From positions 385,566-449,565 of the forward strand of contig MU001681.1 of NCBI GenBank assembly GCA_010093515.1: a stretch of 64,000 nt of DNA, in the 5' to 3' direction. The stretch is from Lineolata rhizophorae (lineage: Eukaryota > Ascomycota > Dothideomycetes > Lineolatales > Lineolataceae). Below, piece after piece: positions 1 through 11,500 of the stretch. Under the pieces are notes generated by a model, which had not been told where the DNA came from, made no database searches, and saw only the letters and a list, made by a program, of their open reading frames with translations. Position 1 is the first letter of the stretch. Every line of letters starts with the position of its first letter. The position numbers and the translations under genes are program-made.

Positions 1-32
1 TGTAAGTTGATGGGCGCGTCAGGATGGCTGGG

Positions 33-83
33 TGGGCCACTAGGTGGTGTGGGCCACTAGGTGGTGTGGGCCACTAGGTGGTG
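33..83. repeat. 17-bp tandem repeat, three exact copies
   Basis: Three head-to-tail copies of a 17-bp unit (tgggccactaggtggtg) occupy 33-49, 50-66 and 67-83. The unit contains the near-palindrome ccactaggtgg. The rest of the first 343 bases is AT-rich and shows no gene; it is the region 3' of the dioxygenase gene. Confidence 0.9.
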
Positions 84-343
84 GATTACGTTATCCGTAT
101 TTTTACAAATGAACATTTAGCTAGTAACCAGTTACTCGAATTATACGACATATGATTATGGAAAGTGGAATAAACAGAATAAGACCGTTACTCATGAAAC
201 GCCTTTCGGTTGAGTATATACAATCCCACGATAGTATGAACGTTATCATAATCGTTGACCATTCCTACCGTTGTAATAAGCTGCGCTCATATCATACACA
301 CTTATCTTCTTGTCGGCTTCTTAAAGAGAAGCAGCCATTTCGT

Positions 344-1222
344 TCAGTCTTCTAACGAATATCCCACATCCTTGTTCCAGCTTCCCAGTTCCACAAGCCT
401 TTTTCTCATGCCCTCCGCTCTTTGTTTCGTCCGTTCATCCAACTTCCCAAAATCACACTGATCGACCCACTCCCCAACTGCATGCTGGAGGACGTTTCTG
501 GCCCTCAAGTTCCCCCCTCTAACATGTCCCACACTCCCATGTAGCGTCATCCTTTCCACATCCGCTCTGTACACCCCCCGATGCAAAATATTATTGTCAT
601 AGAACACTAGATCACCAGGCTTCATCTCGACGATCAGCATGCCCGGCAACTCTGCCTCATACGGATCTGCGCTTCTCTCGACCTCTGCTCTTGGCCTCTT
701 ATGCGATCCCGGGACCACGACCAACGAGCTATCCTCAAACAGTGCCAAATTCCACTGTGCGTGCCACGCTGGTTTGCTCAACCTTTTCATCTCTTCCTCC
801 GGCGATGCACTGGCCGGGATGTCATCCCTATGCCACCGCAGCTCGAAGTCACGCTCCGGCCTTACCAGCAAATTGTACAGCTCCATGACCATGTCCTCGT
901 CGTCGCACCCCAAAATGCGCTTCGCGGGGCCCATGACCGTGTCCCCAAAGTAAGACGAAGCGAAGACATCGTTTCCGGGCTGGTCCGGGTGCAACAGGTG
1001 CTGGACGCCCCAGATGCCGCCGTTGGCGTCGGAGGGCCAGGGCGGAAACTGCTTGGGTAGCGTGCGGATGTGGGGCCAATTGCCGGCGCGCGCACGCGAG
1101 GTGGCGGTGGAACAAGCATCGCGGAGTGACTCAATCTGGTCGGAGGAGAGGGCTGAGGGGATCCGGACGAATCCGTTGGTGGAGAGTTCTCCTTGGAGGT
1201 CTGGCGTCGCGGTACCATTCAT
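344..1222 (-). CDS. phytanoyl-CoA dioxygenase (PhyH) family protein
   Basis: One-exon gene for a 292-aa Fe(II)/2-oxoglutarate-dependent oxygenase-like protein. The iron-binding facial triad is visible: His131 and Asp133 in RWHRDD, and the distal His214 in NNILHRGVYR, with a nearby Arg as candidate 2-oxoglutarate ligand. The stretch VVPGSHKRP is typical of the PhyH double-stranded beta-helix. I chose the ATG at 1222 (MNGTATPDLQG); the frame stays open upstream to 1264, but that position reads TTG. No peroxisomal targeting signal is evident at the C-terminus (GYSLED). Members of this family hydroxylate lipids and many secondary metabolites, so the substrate is unknown. Neighbouring housekeeping genes give no pathway hint. 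Confidence 0.88.
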   Translation of the reverse strand: MNGTATPDLQGELSTNGFVRIPSALSSDQIESLRDACSTATSRARAGNWPHIRTLPKQFPPWPSDANGGIWGVQHLLHPDQPGNDVFASSYFGDTVMGPAKRILGCDDEDMVMELYNLLVRPERDFELRWHRDDIPASASPEEEMKRLSKPAWHAQWNLALFEDSSLVVVPGSHKRPRAEVERSADPYEAELPGMLIVEMKPGDLVFYDNNILHRGVYRADVERMTLHGSVGHVRGGNLRARNVLQHAVGEWVDQCDFGKLDERTKQRAEGMRKRLVELGSWNKDVGYSLED

Positions 1223-2018
1223 TGCGGTGTGGGTCCCACTAGGCCCGTGTAAAAGAATGTCCAAAAGCAGAAACGCAGGTGGCGTATCATTAAGCTGTAC
1301 TGCTAACGGACTAGGCTTGAGTGAAACATACTGACATTAGCATATGATCTAGGTGAATTGTATGGTGTGATTTGGTGTGGTAGTCGCCTTCAAATAGCGA
1401 CATTGAGCGTAATCTTAACGCTTCTTGAAGGGTTGAAGTTATGAACATACCTTGTGTTTCCGCGGTTTCACTAAAACGTCCAGATCTGAAATAAGGAGTC
1501 TGGTGGAAAAGCCGATGCTCTGAAAAACTTCTGAAGGGGATGTTGAGGTTGAACCAAGAACTGGCGCAAGCCACGGATACACGAGCCGTTGCTGCACACC
1601 GTTTCCCTGGATGACGATCGTGCGGGGCATAGTGGGGCGAGCATCCCCTGGGCCCTAGACGCTCTACGCCAGGAATATGCAACACCAAGGAATGTGCCAT
1701 GCGTGAGGTCAAAATTTTTTGCACAATTTTCTTCGAGTGCGCGGTCCACAAAGGATAAAAATTTCAAAAACAAACAACATAGTCAAGGCAGGAGTCTAGT
1801 TTGCAATTCGGCAACATTATATTTGCTACATAGAGAAGGCTGGGCATCATAAATCACACCAAGCCAGAAAGCTCTTGAAGCTTCAACACATTGACAAAAA
1901 CAAAACCCGTTTGAAGCTAAAACAAGACCAAAAGACCAACGCAAGCAAACCAGCCAATCACCTCCCAAAGTACGCCTAACTACGTGCAGAAGAAAAGCCC
2001 CTAGACCTCTACCTTTCC
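1223..2018. other. intergenic, promoter of the dioxygenase and 3' end of vps45
   Basis: About 800 bases between the start of the dioxygenase gene and the stop of vps45, both on the minus strand. The part near 1700-1980 is AT-rich. Open frames here overlap on both strands and have no recognisable protein features, so I call none. Confidence 0.6.
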
Positions 2019-4151
2019 TTACCTGCCGACCTCCCTCCTTAACCTCTCGACCGCACTGCCCGCTCTATCCTCCGGCCAACCTCCCACCGCATCCTCCACT
2101 TCCTCCAAAAAGGTCTCGCTATTCAGCACCGCCGTGCCTCCGAGTACGACCCTTATGCCCGGCGAACTCGCGTTGACCTGTGCGATCATGCGCGCCTCCT
2201 CGTACGTCGTACCACCCACCATGAACACGACGATATCCTGCGGCTTCTCGCGTGTGCTCCCGCTGCCTTCCAAAAATGGGTAGGCCGCCTCGCGAAGCCT
2301 GCCGCGGATTAGGTCCTGCAGCGTCGACTCCAGCCGCGGCGAGTGCTGCGTGTACACGTTTTCGACGCCCTTGAGGCCGCGTGAGAAGCGGTCACGGGCG
2401 CCGGAGAAGATTGATGAAGATGGAAAGAGGGCATCGCCGACGGAGGAGCCGGCAGCGGCATGTTGTAGCGAAGCGTGGTAGGCGAGAAGCTTGGGGATGA
2501 GGGCAATGCGGTGGCGGGGCAGGGGTGTGGTAGCGGAGAGGAGATCGAGAAGGACCGGGACCGAAGAAGATGGGGACTTGTGATAACGAAGGGCGTAGAG
2601 TGCAACGAGGCGGAGCTTATTGTTGGCGGGTATGGAAGGGTTTTGGATAAGTTTTTGGAGACTCTGATTTGGCAATCCATCAGTATGCACTATTAAAGAT
2701 GCTAGGCAGCCATTAAAGGGGAATCAAGATCTAGACGTACTTTGAGGTCGTTGCTGTGGTTTTCGTTACACGCAAGGCTCTGCTCGAGCTCGCTCACGTC
2801 GAGCAGGTTGTCCTCGCCAACGCGTCTGCTTAGCTCGCCAACAAGCGTGACATGCTTCGTCACATTACCAGAAAGTTTCCGAAATTCAGGGTAATCTTCC
2901 ACGAAACGCTTCATGTCGGCGATGGACTCAAGTTTGTGGGAGCCAGCCTGCTTAGATGCAAAGTGTTCGACGTACTCCTTAGCGTTTTGACCAAGATCGC
3001 CAAAGTTGGAGAACATGTTTTTCTTGAAGAACGGGTCTTGGTCTTGCGAGAGTACAATTTCCTATTATTGCCATCTGTTATCATCATAGTAGGAAACCGG
3101 GGGGGATACAAGGCTCACGCAAAGCTCATTCACGACTTACTTTCATCTCTGGCCGTACCTCCGGTACATGGCTTAAATCCACCCGCCCGTTGTTGATTCC
3201 TAGCAGCTCATGCACCATGGCTTGATATGTCCACTGCGTGAGCAGCGGTGTCACCGGATCCTCTCTACGGTCCACAATTAGGAGTATCGGAGGCGTGTCC
3301 GTTCTCCTAAAATCGAATAGTTGCTCCTCCTGCGTCATGTGGTATCTGACCTCGGTCGCCAGTTTCTTCGCCAGCAAACTGTCCCTCTCGTAGCGTATCA
3401 GGGGCTTCTTCTTGAGCGCGAGGAGCAGTGCGAGCACACCCTCGGTAGACCGTTGTAGCGAGTCCGGGTTCCACGCGTCCGGGCTCGGCCCCCAAATGCG
3501 GTGGTGCGGGAAACCAAGGTTCAACGACATAAGGTCTGGGTTAATGACGAGAAAGTCGGCGAAGTATTCTTGGATGTACTTGACGACCTCGTGGTCGTCG
3601 GCCTCGGCGAGGCGCTCTAGAGATGACTTCCGAACGACGTTACTAAAGTCTACGGCGATAGAAACTATAGTTAGTCCAAGTCTCTGGCCAGAAACATAGT
3701 GCAACCGCGTGCAAGGAACTCTCACAGATGTTGTATTCGCCGTACTTAGGTTCGCGCAACTCTTCAATGAGAGCTTGTATCGAGTCTGGCGACGGGCGAA
3801 TGAAGCAGAGACATCGTAGGTGGCGCATCTTCTCGCGGTTCTGGTTCTCAATGCGACTGCGTACCCCTCCTCGTTAATTATCATAATTCGATTGTAAGAT
3901 AGTAGAGTGCCATACTCCGTAAGGTAAACCTCGTGGTTCAACAGCGCCGACTGCGTTGTTGCGGTCGAAATGATCGACACCTACACCATATAGTAGGTCA
4001 GCAAGCAGCCCCGGCAGGCGCGGATTGTCAAATATACAGTGTCGCTATCCAGCAGGAGGATCTTCATCTTGGCCGCTGGTGTCCCCGCCGCGCTGTCCCC
4101 GGCCGACATCATCTTGCTGATGTAGCCGGAGACAGCCTGCACAACGTCCAT
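2019..4151 (-). CDS. vps45: Vps45, Sec1/Munc18-family vesicle fusion protein
   Basis: Six exons read by eye: 4151-4038, 3980-3916, 3856-3726, 3649-3141, 3061-2741 and 2663-2019, giving 594 aa, the usual size for Vps45. It binds the Tlg2/syntaxin-16 type SNARE and controls fusion at the trans-Golgi/endosome. Landmarks match Vps45 closely: start MDVVQAVSGYISKMM; then MRHLRCLCFIRPSPDS, LTQWTYQAMVHELLGINN, LESIADMKRFVEDYPEF, VTLVGELSRRV, GLKGVENVYTQHSP and RPQDIVVFMVGGTTYEEA (written EKPQDIVVF here). All introns are 57-81 bp with GT and AG ends, and phases close. The third exon supplies the LIEELREPKYGEYNIY segment. The two ends lie 796 bases from the dioxygenase and 1.76 kb from hsf1, all on the same strand. 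Confidence 0.96.
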
Positions 4152-5914
4152 GGCGGCGATGTAATCGGGAGCTTCCGCCGTCCGCCTGGCTCACAGCCCA
4201 GCAGCAACCACAACGGCAACGGCAAATGTGTGCGAAGAAGACAGCTGCTCAGATCATGAATCTCAGGAACTAATAGGGTCGACCACTGCGTGCAAACAGT
4301 ACCAGGACGGCGTTGCGACGCGCGACTGCTTCGCCATGGCGCATGCGGAACAAGCAGCTCCCGCAGTCCGCGTGCGCCCCGAAGCCAGGCTGCGGATTAA
4401 GCTTAAATACTGACGCTAGCCAAGCCCGGCGCAACAAGCGAGCGGGAGATCGCTCAGCCACACCCCTGCCGCATCCTCCTCGCTCCAGTTCCACTATGCC
4501 CTTGCATCAACAGAGATTGAAATTAATATCTACCCTCACACATCTAAGATAGCTAGGCCATTGAATTTCTATAAAAGATTTTTCTCTCTCTCGTCCTATC
4601 TACCTCAACCTCAACAAGGTATCTCAGAATCTCTGCCGAGTTGCCCGCGCAGTAGCATCCCAATGTCCAACCTGAGATCCAGAAGCGGGTCTCCGATTAC
4701 TCCATCGCTACAACTCCGATCCCCTTTTCTTCCCCCACTCATATTATAAACAGGCAAGCCACTTCAAAGACAAATTCACACAACCCAGGTCCTCAGAGAC
4801 ACCAGGAGAGACCCGTTGGCAGTGGAAGACCTTGCGCGCAGCCACCTAGAGTGCCCACGCGCATAGTGACGATAGAAGCCTTCCTCCTGCTATCGAATAA
4901 GAAATAGAAAGGGATTCGTGTCTTCATGAACAGTCCATACTGATGCCGAGATAAAGCCAAAGGGGGAGAGTCCGAGAGAGAGATGCCATTCGTCGCTCAT
5001 TTGATCCTTGCCGCACAATATTCAACGGCTTTGCCACGCCAAGAGGGAAACACCAGTTTTATACCGCATAGCTCCGCTAGCAAAACGGTGCATGAGAGAG
5101 TGAGACCGAGATAGAAAACTAGGCCGTAAAAAAGAAAATGACCTAGTGCCAAAGGGAAAACTCTTACAGTGAGAGCATACATGGACATTGGCGACCCAAT
5201 GTAACTTGAAATACGAATCGCCCCTTCCACCCTTTAATAGAACGCCTTTCCGTTTATGATGTACGGGCCAGGAATCGAGAGTACGAGATGTGATAAGGGG
5301 GAGTATCCCTTTGCGCCATGACCTCAAGTTAGGTCAGCTAGGGGTCGGGATGACTCGTACAAGATGCCATATACTACAAGACCGTACGAGTCCACAATTA
5401 GTGACAGAAAGGAGGACTTGGAGATGCCTAGAGGAAACTATTTTTGGGGGTTTATGGGTCGATTTGCCTGAATGAAGTGAGAGCACTTTTGGACAAAAGA
5501 AGAAACAAATATGAAAGCTACAAGACTTAGGGACAAAATTTGGTATCAACCGAATCGAATCAAGACCGAACAAGAAGTCAGGCAACCCGCGCGCGAATGG
5601 TGCAGGGTCATGCATCTAGTAATAGAGCAAAAAAAGGAAGAAAAAAAAGAAAAAAGAAGGACAGAAATTGAAGCCTGCGCCGCCGATACAAAGGCAATGT
5701 CAACGAGGAACAGCTGCGTACTAGCCGCCATCCGTGACACCAGGTCCAAGACCAATTACCCACGGAGAACGCCATTGAACATCTCCACGTCACCCAGCAT
5801 GTCATCACAACCTTCTGCTTTCATCAGTCCTCACACCAATCTTCTTCATACCATGCCTTACCTCGACGGAGACTCTGACCAAGCTTCCCTTTCTCATGTT
5901 CTCATAACTCCACC
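4152..5914. other. intergenic between vps45 and hsf1
   Basis: 1.76 kb holding the vps45 promoter and the hsf1 3' region. The stretch 4560-4760 is pyrimidine-rich. An A-rich run lies at 5629-5660. No reading frame here resembles a protein, and no RNA gene was recognised. Confidence 0.6.
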
Positions 5915-8527
5915 CTAAGCTACCCTCTTCCGCTTCCTCGTATGCCCGCCGTCCGTATCCTCATCCTCGTCCTCTCCTACCGTCACAGCCGGACTCGTCG
6001 CCTCTGAACTCACGCTCCCAACGACCCTGCCTCCACCCTCAACGTCATTCCCACCTTGGGCGGCATTGTCGCCGCCCATCTCGCCGAGCCCGGTGCTGCC
6101 GAAGCCACTGGGGGGCCGCATGTCGCTATTGTTTGGGTCGAAGTTGAAGTTGTCATCGAAATTGGCGAAGTCATTGTAGTCGGTCGCACCAAGCGGGTGC
6201 GATGCCGCCGCCGGATCGAAGAAGTTCACGTCGTCCATTGAGAGCAAATCCGGAGCATTAGATGTCATCTGATCGCCCGTCGACGTCGGCAGCGCCGTCA
6301 ACCCACTCCCTTCCATACCGGAACCAGCGAAATCGTCCCCATTGAGGAACTTTCCCATGTCAAAATCATCACCGGCCGTCGGCGCCATCGGCGTCTCGCC
6401 ATTTGCGCCACTATCGGCCGTCCCGGAGGGGAAATACGACGGCTCCCCCGTGGCATTGTCGAGCGCCAAGCCAGGAATCTCCCCTGTCGGGCTCAGCGGC
6501 TGCAGCTTCTCGGCCATGTGGGCGATGCGGTTGGCCTGCTTATCGTGCATGCGTCGGAGGAGGTCGATCTGCTCTCGGTTGGCGTCATAGGAGGCTTCAG
6601 GGATGCCGGTGCTGGTGCCGGTGCCGGCGGAAGGCCCATTGGCGCCATCGCCACCGCTAGGCCCCGCGGCCGACATGTTTGGTGCCGCACCGGAAGTCGT
6701 TGGCGGATGCATCGCGTGCTGCGCGCTCGCTGACATTTCCCCCAGGATCTCATCGCGCATGCGGTCTCGCTGCGCGTTGGTGAGCTGGGGAGTTGCGGTG
6801 GCTCCACCGCTACGCATACTGCCGAAGTGGGCAGGCTGGCCAGCGCCACCATGATGCTGCTGTTGCGTGAACAGCGGGCGATTGGCCCTGCCCTCGGCGG
6901 CAGCCCGCGCGTTCGAGTTGTGGATGATGTTCATGACGTCGTCGCCAACTGGGCTAGTGGCATCAGTCTTCGCCGCCACAGACGGCGTGGGCTGCTGCGA
7001 GCCATCGTGAACGGTGCTGTTGCCTAGGCGCGGGTGGTGAGATGGTGGTACCGTGGAGTGCGGCGTGGACACTGTCGGAGCTGGTGAAGGTGTGTCTTGG
7101 GTGGCAGGGGGGGGAAGGAGCGCTAGAGGACGCCGTGAGGCCGGGCGCCCCTGGTAGTGACCAGAGCCGGCCAGTCCCGCAGCTATTTCAGGGTTAATCT
7201 CCATGTCGGCCAGGTCGCCGACATCAACGACGCTGCCATGCGGCTGCTGGGTACCAGGGCCCGCGCCTGTCACGTTTTGCGGAATGGCGTGCTGGAAGAT
7301 ACTTGACAAATTATCTGCTGCCGCACCGCCATCGAGGCCACGATTGTACAAGTTGCCCAGAAAGGTGATGAGCGCATTAATTGAATTCTCGTGGCGGTCA
7401 TGCAAGGCCTGCTGCATTGCCGTTTGCTGCTGGTAACGCTGTTCACGCTGCTCGGCCTGATCCTGACGCTGGGCGAGTTGCTTGAGAAGATTGGCCATAT
7501 AGCGTTGCGTTTGTTGGATCTGACGGATCTCGTTCTGGATCGCCTGAAATTGGTTTTGCGATATCGCCAACACTTGGTTGCGCCCATCAGCATTGCTGTC
7601 AGCGACACCACTACGCTTAGGGCCTCCACTACGCGTTTTGTTGGGCGTCTGTTGTGCAGCGTCGCCGGGTGGGGACTCCTCATCAGCCTCCTTTTCCTTC
7701 TTGGTTCCCTTAGCACCCTGTACGTTTTTCGGTTTGGCTACAAGCCAGAGAAGGTCCGGTCTATCTCGCCTAAAGTATTTGTGTGCGTACTCCGACGGGG
7801 CCTTGGCCTTACGTTCACTCGCTCGCATGGAGTTGTCGCTCAGGCCCACTTTCTTATGGAATCCATACATGTTAAGTTGTCGAACAAAGCTCGCATAGTT
7901 GTTGTGCTTGAACAGTTCAGGTATAAGCTTTTTAGCAAATTCATCTTCGTCCACAACAATAAAACTCTTGCCCGAATCGGACCAACGGATGAGATGTGAC
8001 CATTTAGGTTCGCCGACGAAACTAGACAGCTTTTGGACGAATGGCGGGATTCCCTTTTTGCCGTTCTCGCGCTTCGCTTCGGCAATCTTGGCTTGCAGCG
8101 TTGCCTCATCTTCCAATTCATCATCATGAGATGCTTCCTGAATGGAAGACTGCTCCAGGTCTCCGGTTGGCATCCACTGCTGCGTCTGGTTTCTTGCTGC
8201 GAGATGGTTGTTCGAGTTGCGAGGAATCAGCTGTTGACCTCCTCCATCGCCGTCGGCACCGGATGCCATCCCTAAGTTCATCCCTGAAGTGTCATGACTT
8301 CCAAGACCGTTGAAACCATATGACGCACTATCAAGGTCGCCAGAAGGGTCTGAATAGCCATGGCCAGGAAATGTAAGATCAGGGTTCATAGCAAGACTCT
8401 GAGACCAGTCCTCCACCTCGTTGTCATCCATCGTGATCGGATCGTGTTGCGTATTGCGAAGGCGGTTCGGGGTAGGATTAGCTCCAGGAGCCGGGCGCTT
8501 TCGAGATGCTGGTTGTTGGGCGGACAT
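5915..8527 (-). CDS. hsf1: heat shock transcription factor Hsf1
   Basis: Uninterrupted 870-aa frame from the ATG at 8527; the start MSAQQPASRKRPAPG is typical of filamentous fungal Hsf1. The HSF DNA-binding domain spans about residues 161-268, with PPFVQKLSSFV, WSDSGKSFIV, LFKHNNYASFVRQLNMYGFH and YFRRDRPDLLWL. A Gln-rich heptad region at about 318-392 (QNQFQAIQNEIRQIQQTQRY) is the HR-A/B trimerisation coiled coil. The rest is low-complexity Gly/Ser/Pro with an acidic tail (SMDDVNFFDPAA, GEDEDEDTDGG) and a basic C-terminal end, RKRKRVA, that may be a nuclear signal. Hsf1 trimers bind heat-shock elements and drive chaperone genes. The unusual length reflects the disordered C-terminal half. I saw no clear heat-shock element in its own first 400 upstream bases. 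Confidence 0.97.
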   Translation of the reverse strand: MSAQQPASRKRPAPGANPTPNRLRNTQHDPITMDDNEVEDWSQSLAMNPDLTFPGHGYSDPSGDLDSASYGFNGLGSHDTSGMNLGMASGADGDGGGQQLIPRNSNNHLAARNQTQQWMPTGDLEQSSIQEASHDDELEDEATLQAKIAEAKRENGKKGIPPFVQKLSSFVGEPKWSHLIRWSDSGKSFIVVDEDEFAKKLIPELFKHNNYASFVRQLNMYGFHKKVGLSDNSMRASERKAKAPSEYAHKYFRRDRPDLLWLVAKPKNVQGAKGTKKEKEADEESPPGDAAQQTPNKTRSGGPKRSGVADSNADGRNQVLAISQNQFQAIQNEIRQIQQTQRYMANLLKQLAQRQDQAEQREQRYQQQTAMQQALHDRHENSINALITFLGNLYNRGLDGGAAADNLSSIFQHAIPQNVTGAGPGTQQPHGSVVDVGDLADMEINPEIAAGLAGSGHYQGRPASRRPLALLPPPATQDTPSPAPTVSTPHSTVPPSHHPRLGNSTVHDGSQQPTPSVAAKTDATSPVGDDVMNIIHNSNARAAAEGRANRPLFTQQQHHGGAGQPAHFGSMRSGGATATPQLTNAQRDRMRDEILGEMSASAQHAMHPPTTSGAAPNMSAAGPSGGDGANGPSAGTGTSTGIPEASYDANREQIDLLRRMHDKQANRIAHMAEKLQPLSPTGEIPGLALDNATGEPSYFPSGTADSGANGETPMAPTAGDDFDMGKFLNGDDFAGSGMEGSGLTALPTSTGDQMTSNAPDLLSMDDVNFFDPAAASHPLGATDYNDFANFDDNFNFDPNNSDMRPPSGFGSTGLGEMGGDNAAQGGNDVEGGGRVVGSVSSEATSPAVTVGEDEDEDTDGGHTRKRKRVA

Positions 8528-11500
8528 GGTACGACACCAACAATAGAGGTGCGCTTGGAGCGAAGAATGCCGAAGAGGCTTTCCAAGAATAGGGCGTATC
8601 GAGGAGCAAGAGGTAGGCTAGCGGAGTGTGCGGAAGGAGTTGAAGGCGCAACTTGCGTGCGGCCTATACTGGCCGCCGCTGAGGGCCCGACAGCCTTATT
8701 GCGGAACGTAAGGTTCGTCACAGACTGCGCCAAGAGACGTGAAGAACCAGATCCGCCCGGAAGTTTAGAGTGAAGCGCGGACGCGCAAGGTTTGATGTAC
8801 GCGTTGCGGGTAAGGAATGAAGATGCGACGTCTAGCTGTGTCAACTTTTTAAGACGACTAGTTCGCCAGGCTTAAAGAACGCGTACAGGAGAAAGAGCTT
8901 TGTATGCGGAAGCTTCGCGCGCGTGAAAGGAGAAATGCGGGTACGCGATGGTGCTTGCTGTCGTTGTTGCGCCAGCGATCAGGGACGAAGGAAGGCTGTA
9001 GGACAACAACGGTGGCGCAGTGCGGGTCAAGTTCACGGCTATGACTGGACCCCACAAGTCGCTGCCAGACGCGCAAAAGGATGTAGCCCCGGCGCCAATT
9101 GGTGCGGTACGAAGTTACTCGGACGACCGGTGCGAGGAATAGGTTGCGTATGAACAGTGCGCTGCGCGCTCAGGAAAGGGCAGGTGAGGCGGCGGAGCGC
9201 TGTATCATGCGAGTCGTCGTCGACCAACCGGAGAGTCGCAAGGTGCCTAGCGACCGCCGCTAGAAACCTCAGATCTGGCCGGGATTCAATAAAAATGCGG
9301 CCAGAGGACGTTGTGAGGTTGTCGAGGTCCCACACAGCGTGCAGACTTGTCGTACAAGGACTTTCGCGATGCCGGGGCGTCTCGGGCGCGAACTGGTGCG
9401 GAGCGCAGCGCGCTGGGCGGGTTTGGTGGATGTTCTGGCTTCTGACGCCAGAGCGCCAAGGCCCGCGGGCGGTGAGAGGCTGCAAGGCTCGAGCGCTGCC
9501 GGCGACGTACGGCTGGGAAGATTAGCCGAGTCCCGGTGGCGCGGTGGATCCGCACGGACCACCTGTCGTGTCGCCTTGACCCTATCGCAAGCCGATGAAG
9601 ACTACGGCGTACGTAGCAGGTAACTGAGTGTCAGCACCTCTCTATATCTGTCAGCACTATCACGCGGTGTCGAAGCACGAAGGAGGAATAGAGCCGCCAA
9701 GCACTTCCCTTCTATGGCAATGAGGCTGTTGAACAATGCAGCAGGAGCGATGAGCGTGCTATGTGTGCAGCTTGAATGTCTTCGAATTGAGGAAGAAATG
9801 AAGGTTCGGAGATTTGCCCGCTCTAGAGGAAGCGCCTGCGGGCTCATATACCCCTATCTCTCAAAGTGAGGCGATGACCTATAAAGGCGACCACGTCAGG
9901 AAAGAGCCCGGTGAATCCAACCGCCCCACAACATTGTGTGGGTGTCACAGCGGTGCGGCAGCGCATCGTCACCTCTTCACTTATGAGGGAGCCTCAATGG
10001 TTAGTCTGCAAGCTCCCTCTTTGCCCTAGTATTCGCTCGATTTACGCTTTCGCAGCAAAAAGGTTTCCAAATTCGTATCCATTGTTCTATCGCACAGCAC
10101 AGGACATGGTGACGCACGAGAGCTCGCATGACCGTATTCCTCCACGATTCGGCATTGCGCAGCGCACAATCACAACATATAGATCGCTTTGAGACATCGG
10201 TTGCAACTCATTTGGTATGTTACTTTGCAAACTGTCTGCGTGGGGCAACGTTAGTGAATATCCCTGAATGGACAAGCAACAACCCGCAGTAAGAGAGTAT
10301 TTGTAGCCGGGCGAGAACCGTAGGAGCCACTCGAGTACAAAATAAATTCAGGAAGTTCGAAATTGGAAGTAGCAAATAGATGTGATGCAGCCATACTTAC
10401 CCCTGAATAGCCAACGTGGTAACAATGGCCACTTACACCTAGCACTACCACCGTGTAAGCATCACGGGTCACGTAATGCTGCGCCAGATGGTGTTTTCTC
10501 TGCCACGCCCAGTAGAACTCCATCGCGTAACACCAACAACAGCACCCAATTGTGCGGAAATTTCCAAACAACGTGTATCCACGCTCGATGACGACGGTGT
10601 GTCAAGGTCCGGGTAGCTGTTGGCAGCCGCCTTTCGTCCATTGCATCGTGAGTCTAACCGGGTCGCGTCAAGGTGCATTTGAAAAGGGGCAGAGAACGAA
10701 TGAGAGATATGAAGCGCAATAAATCACCTTAGTACGCGTCGCCAATTATGTCGCGCTCCCCAATGGAATCTCCACGACTAGTAGCGAATGAGAATGTTGA
10801 AGGTACCAATCGGTGGCAAAATCAAAATGGTAGGACTGTAGGGGTGCAGGCGTCGTTGGTCCCAACAGAGAGGCCCGACCCGCCTTTCGCTGTAGGGCGA
10901 TTCGCCTCCTCGTGTCCAGGGAGCCTATACGTAGGCAGTAAGAAATGCAGCATCCAAAGAAGAGAGTTCATGTGGGAGATCTGAAACCACTGTGTAGTAG
11001 TGATGCAGCAGATGTGTAATTGGAGTCAAAGCTTTCCTTCACTGAAGAACAGGGGAAGACATCACTGTGATAGCTTCGCGTGCGGGCACGACAAACGTCA
11101 ATCTCAGCGCCAAGGGCCTCCCGGCTATTCGGACCTCTAAGTGATGCCATTCTCATTTCATTAAGTAACATGACCTTGGAGCCTAGACTGTGGAACCGCC
11201 TAGAAGAGCTTATCACACCTTGCAGCCTAGTATCTAAACCCGCTAAGGAAAGAAGGGTTCCAAATTCAGACCTGGTTACTCTGGTCACGGTTACCAGTCA
11301 CCCAACCGCCCCGCAGAGTCTATCACGCTCCTACCCGCACCCCCTTACGCGAAGACAAAGTCCACTTAGTAAGCAGGCCTAAGCGGTCTTGGAAACTTTT
11401 TCGACAAAGGTATAAAAACCCCCTCAAGTTTGCCCAAACCTCCTCTTTTCCTTCTTCACTTCTCTTTGCCTTTTTGGCTGAGATCAGTGTAGTATCTGTT

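Noticed and set aside
344-1264. Longer start for the dioxygenase at 1264
   Set aside because: The codon at 1264 is TTG; the first ATG in frame is at 1222 and fits the family start.
8570-8600. Heat-shock element upstream of hsf1 (ttccaagaa)
   Set aside because: Spacing between the TTC and GAA halves is three bases, not the two of a functional element, and no third repeat follows.
8528-8844. 152-aa minus-strand frame reaching into the hsf1 start
   Set aside because: It is in a different frame from hsf1 and lies over its leader; hsf1 already has a typical N-terminus.
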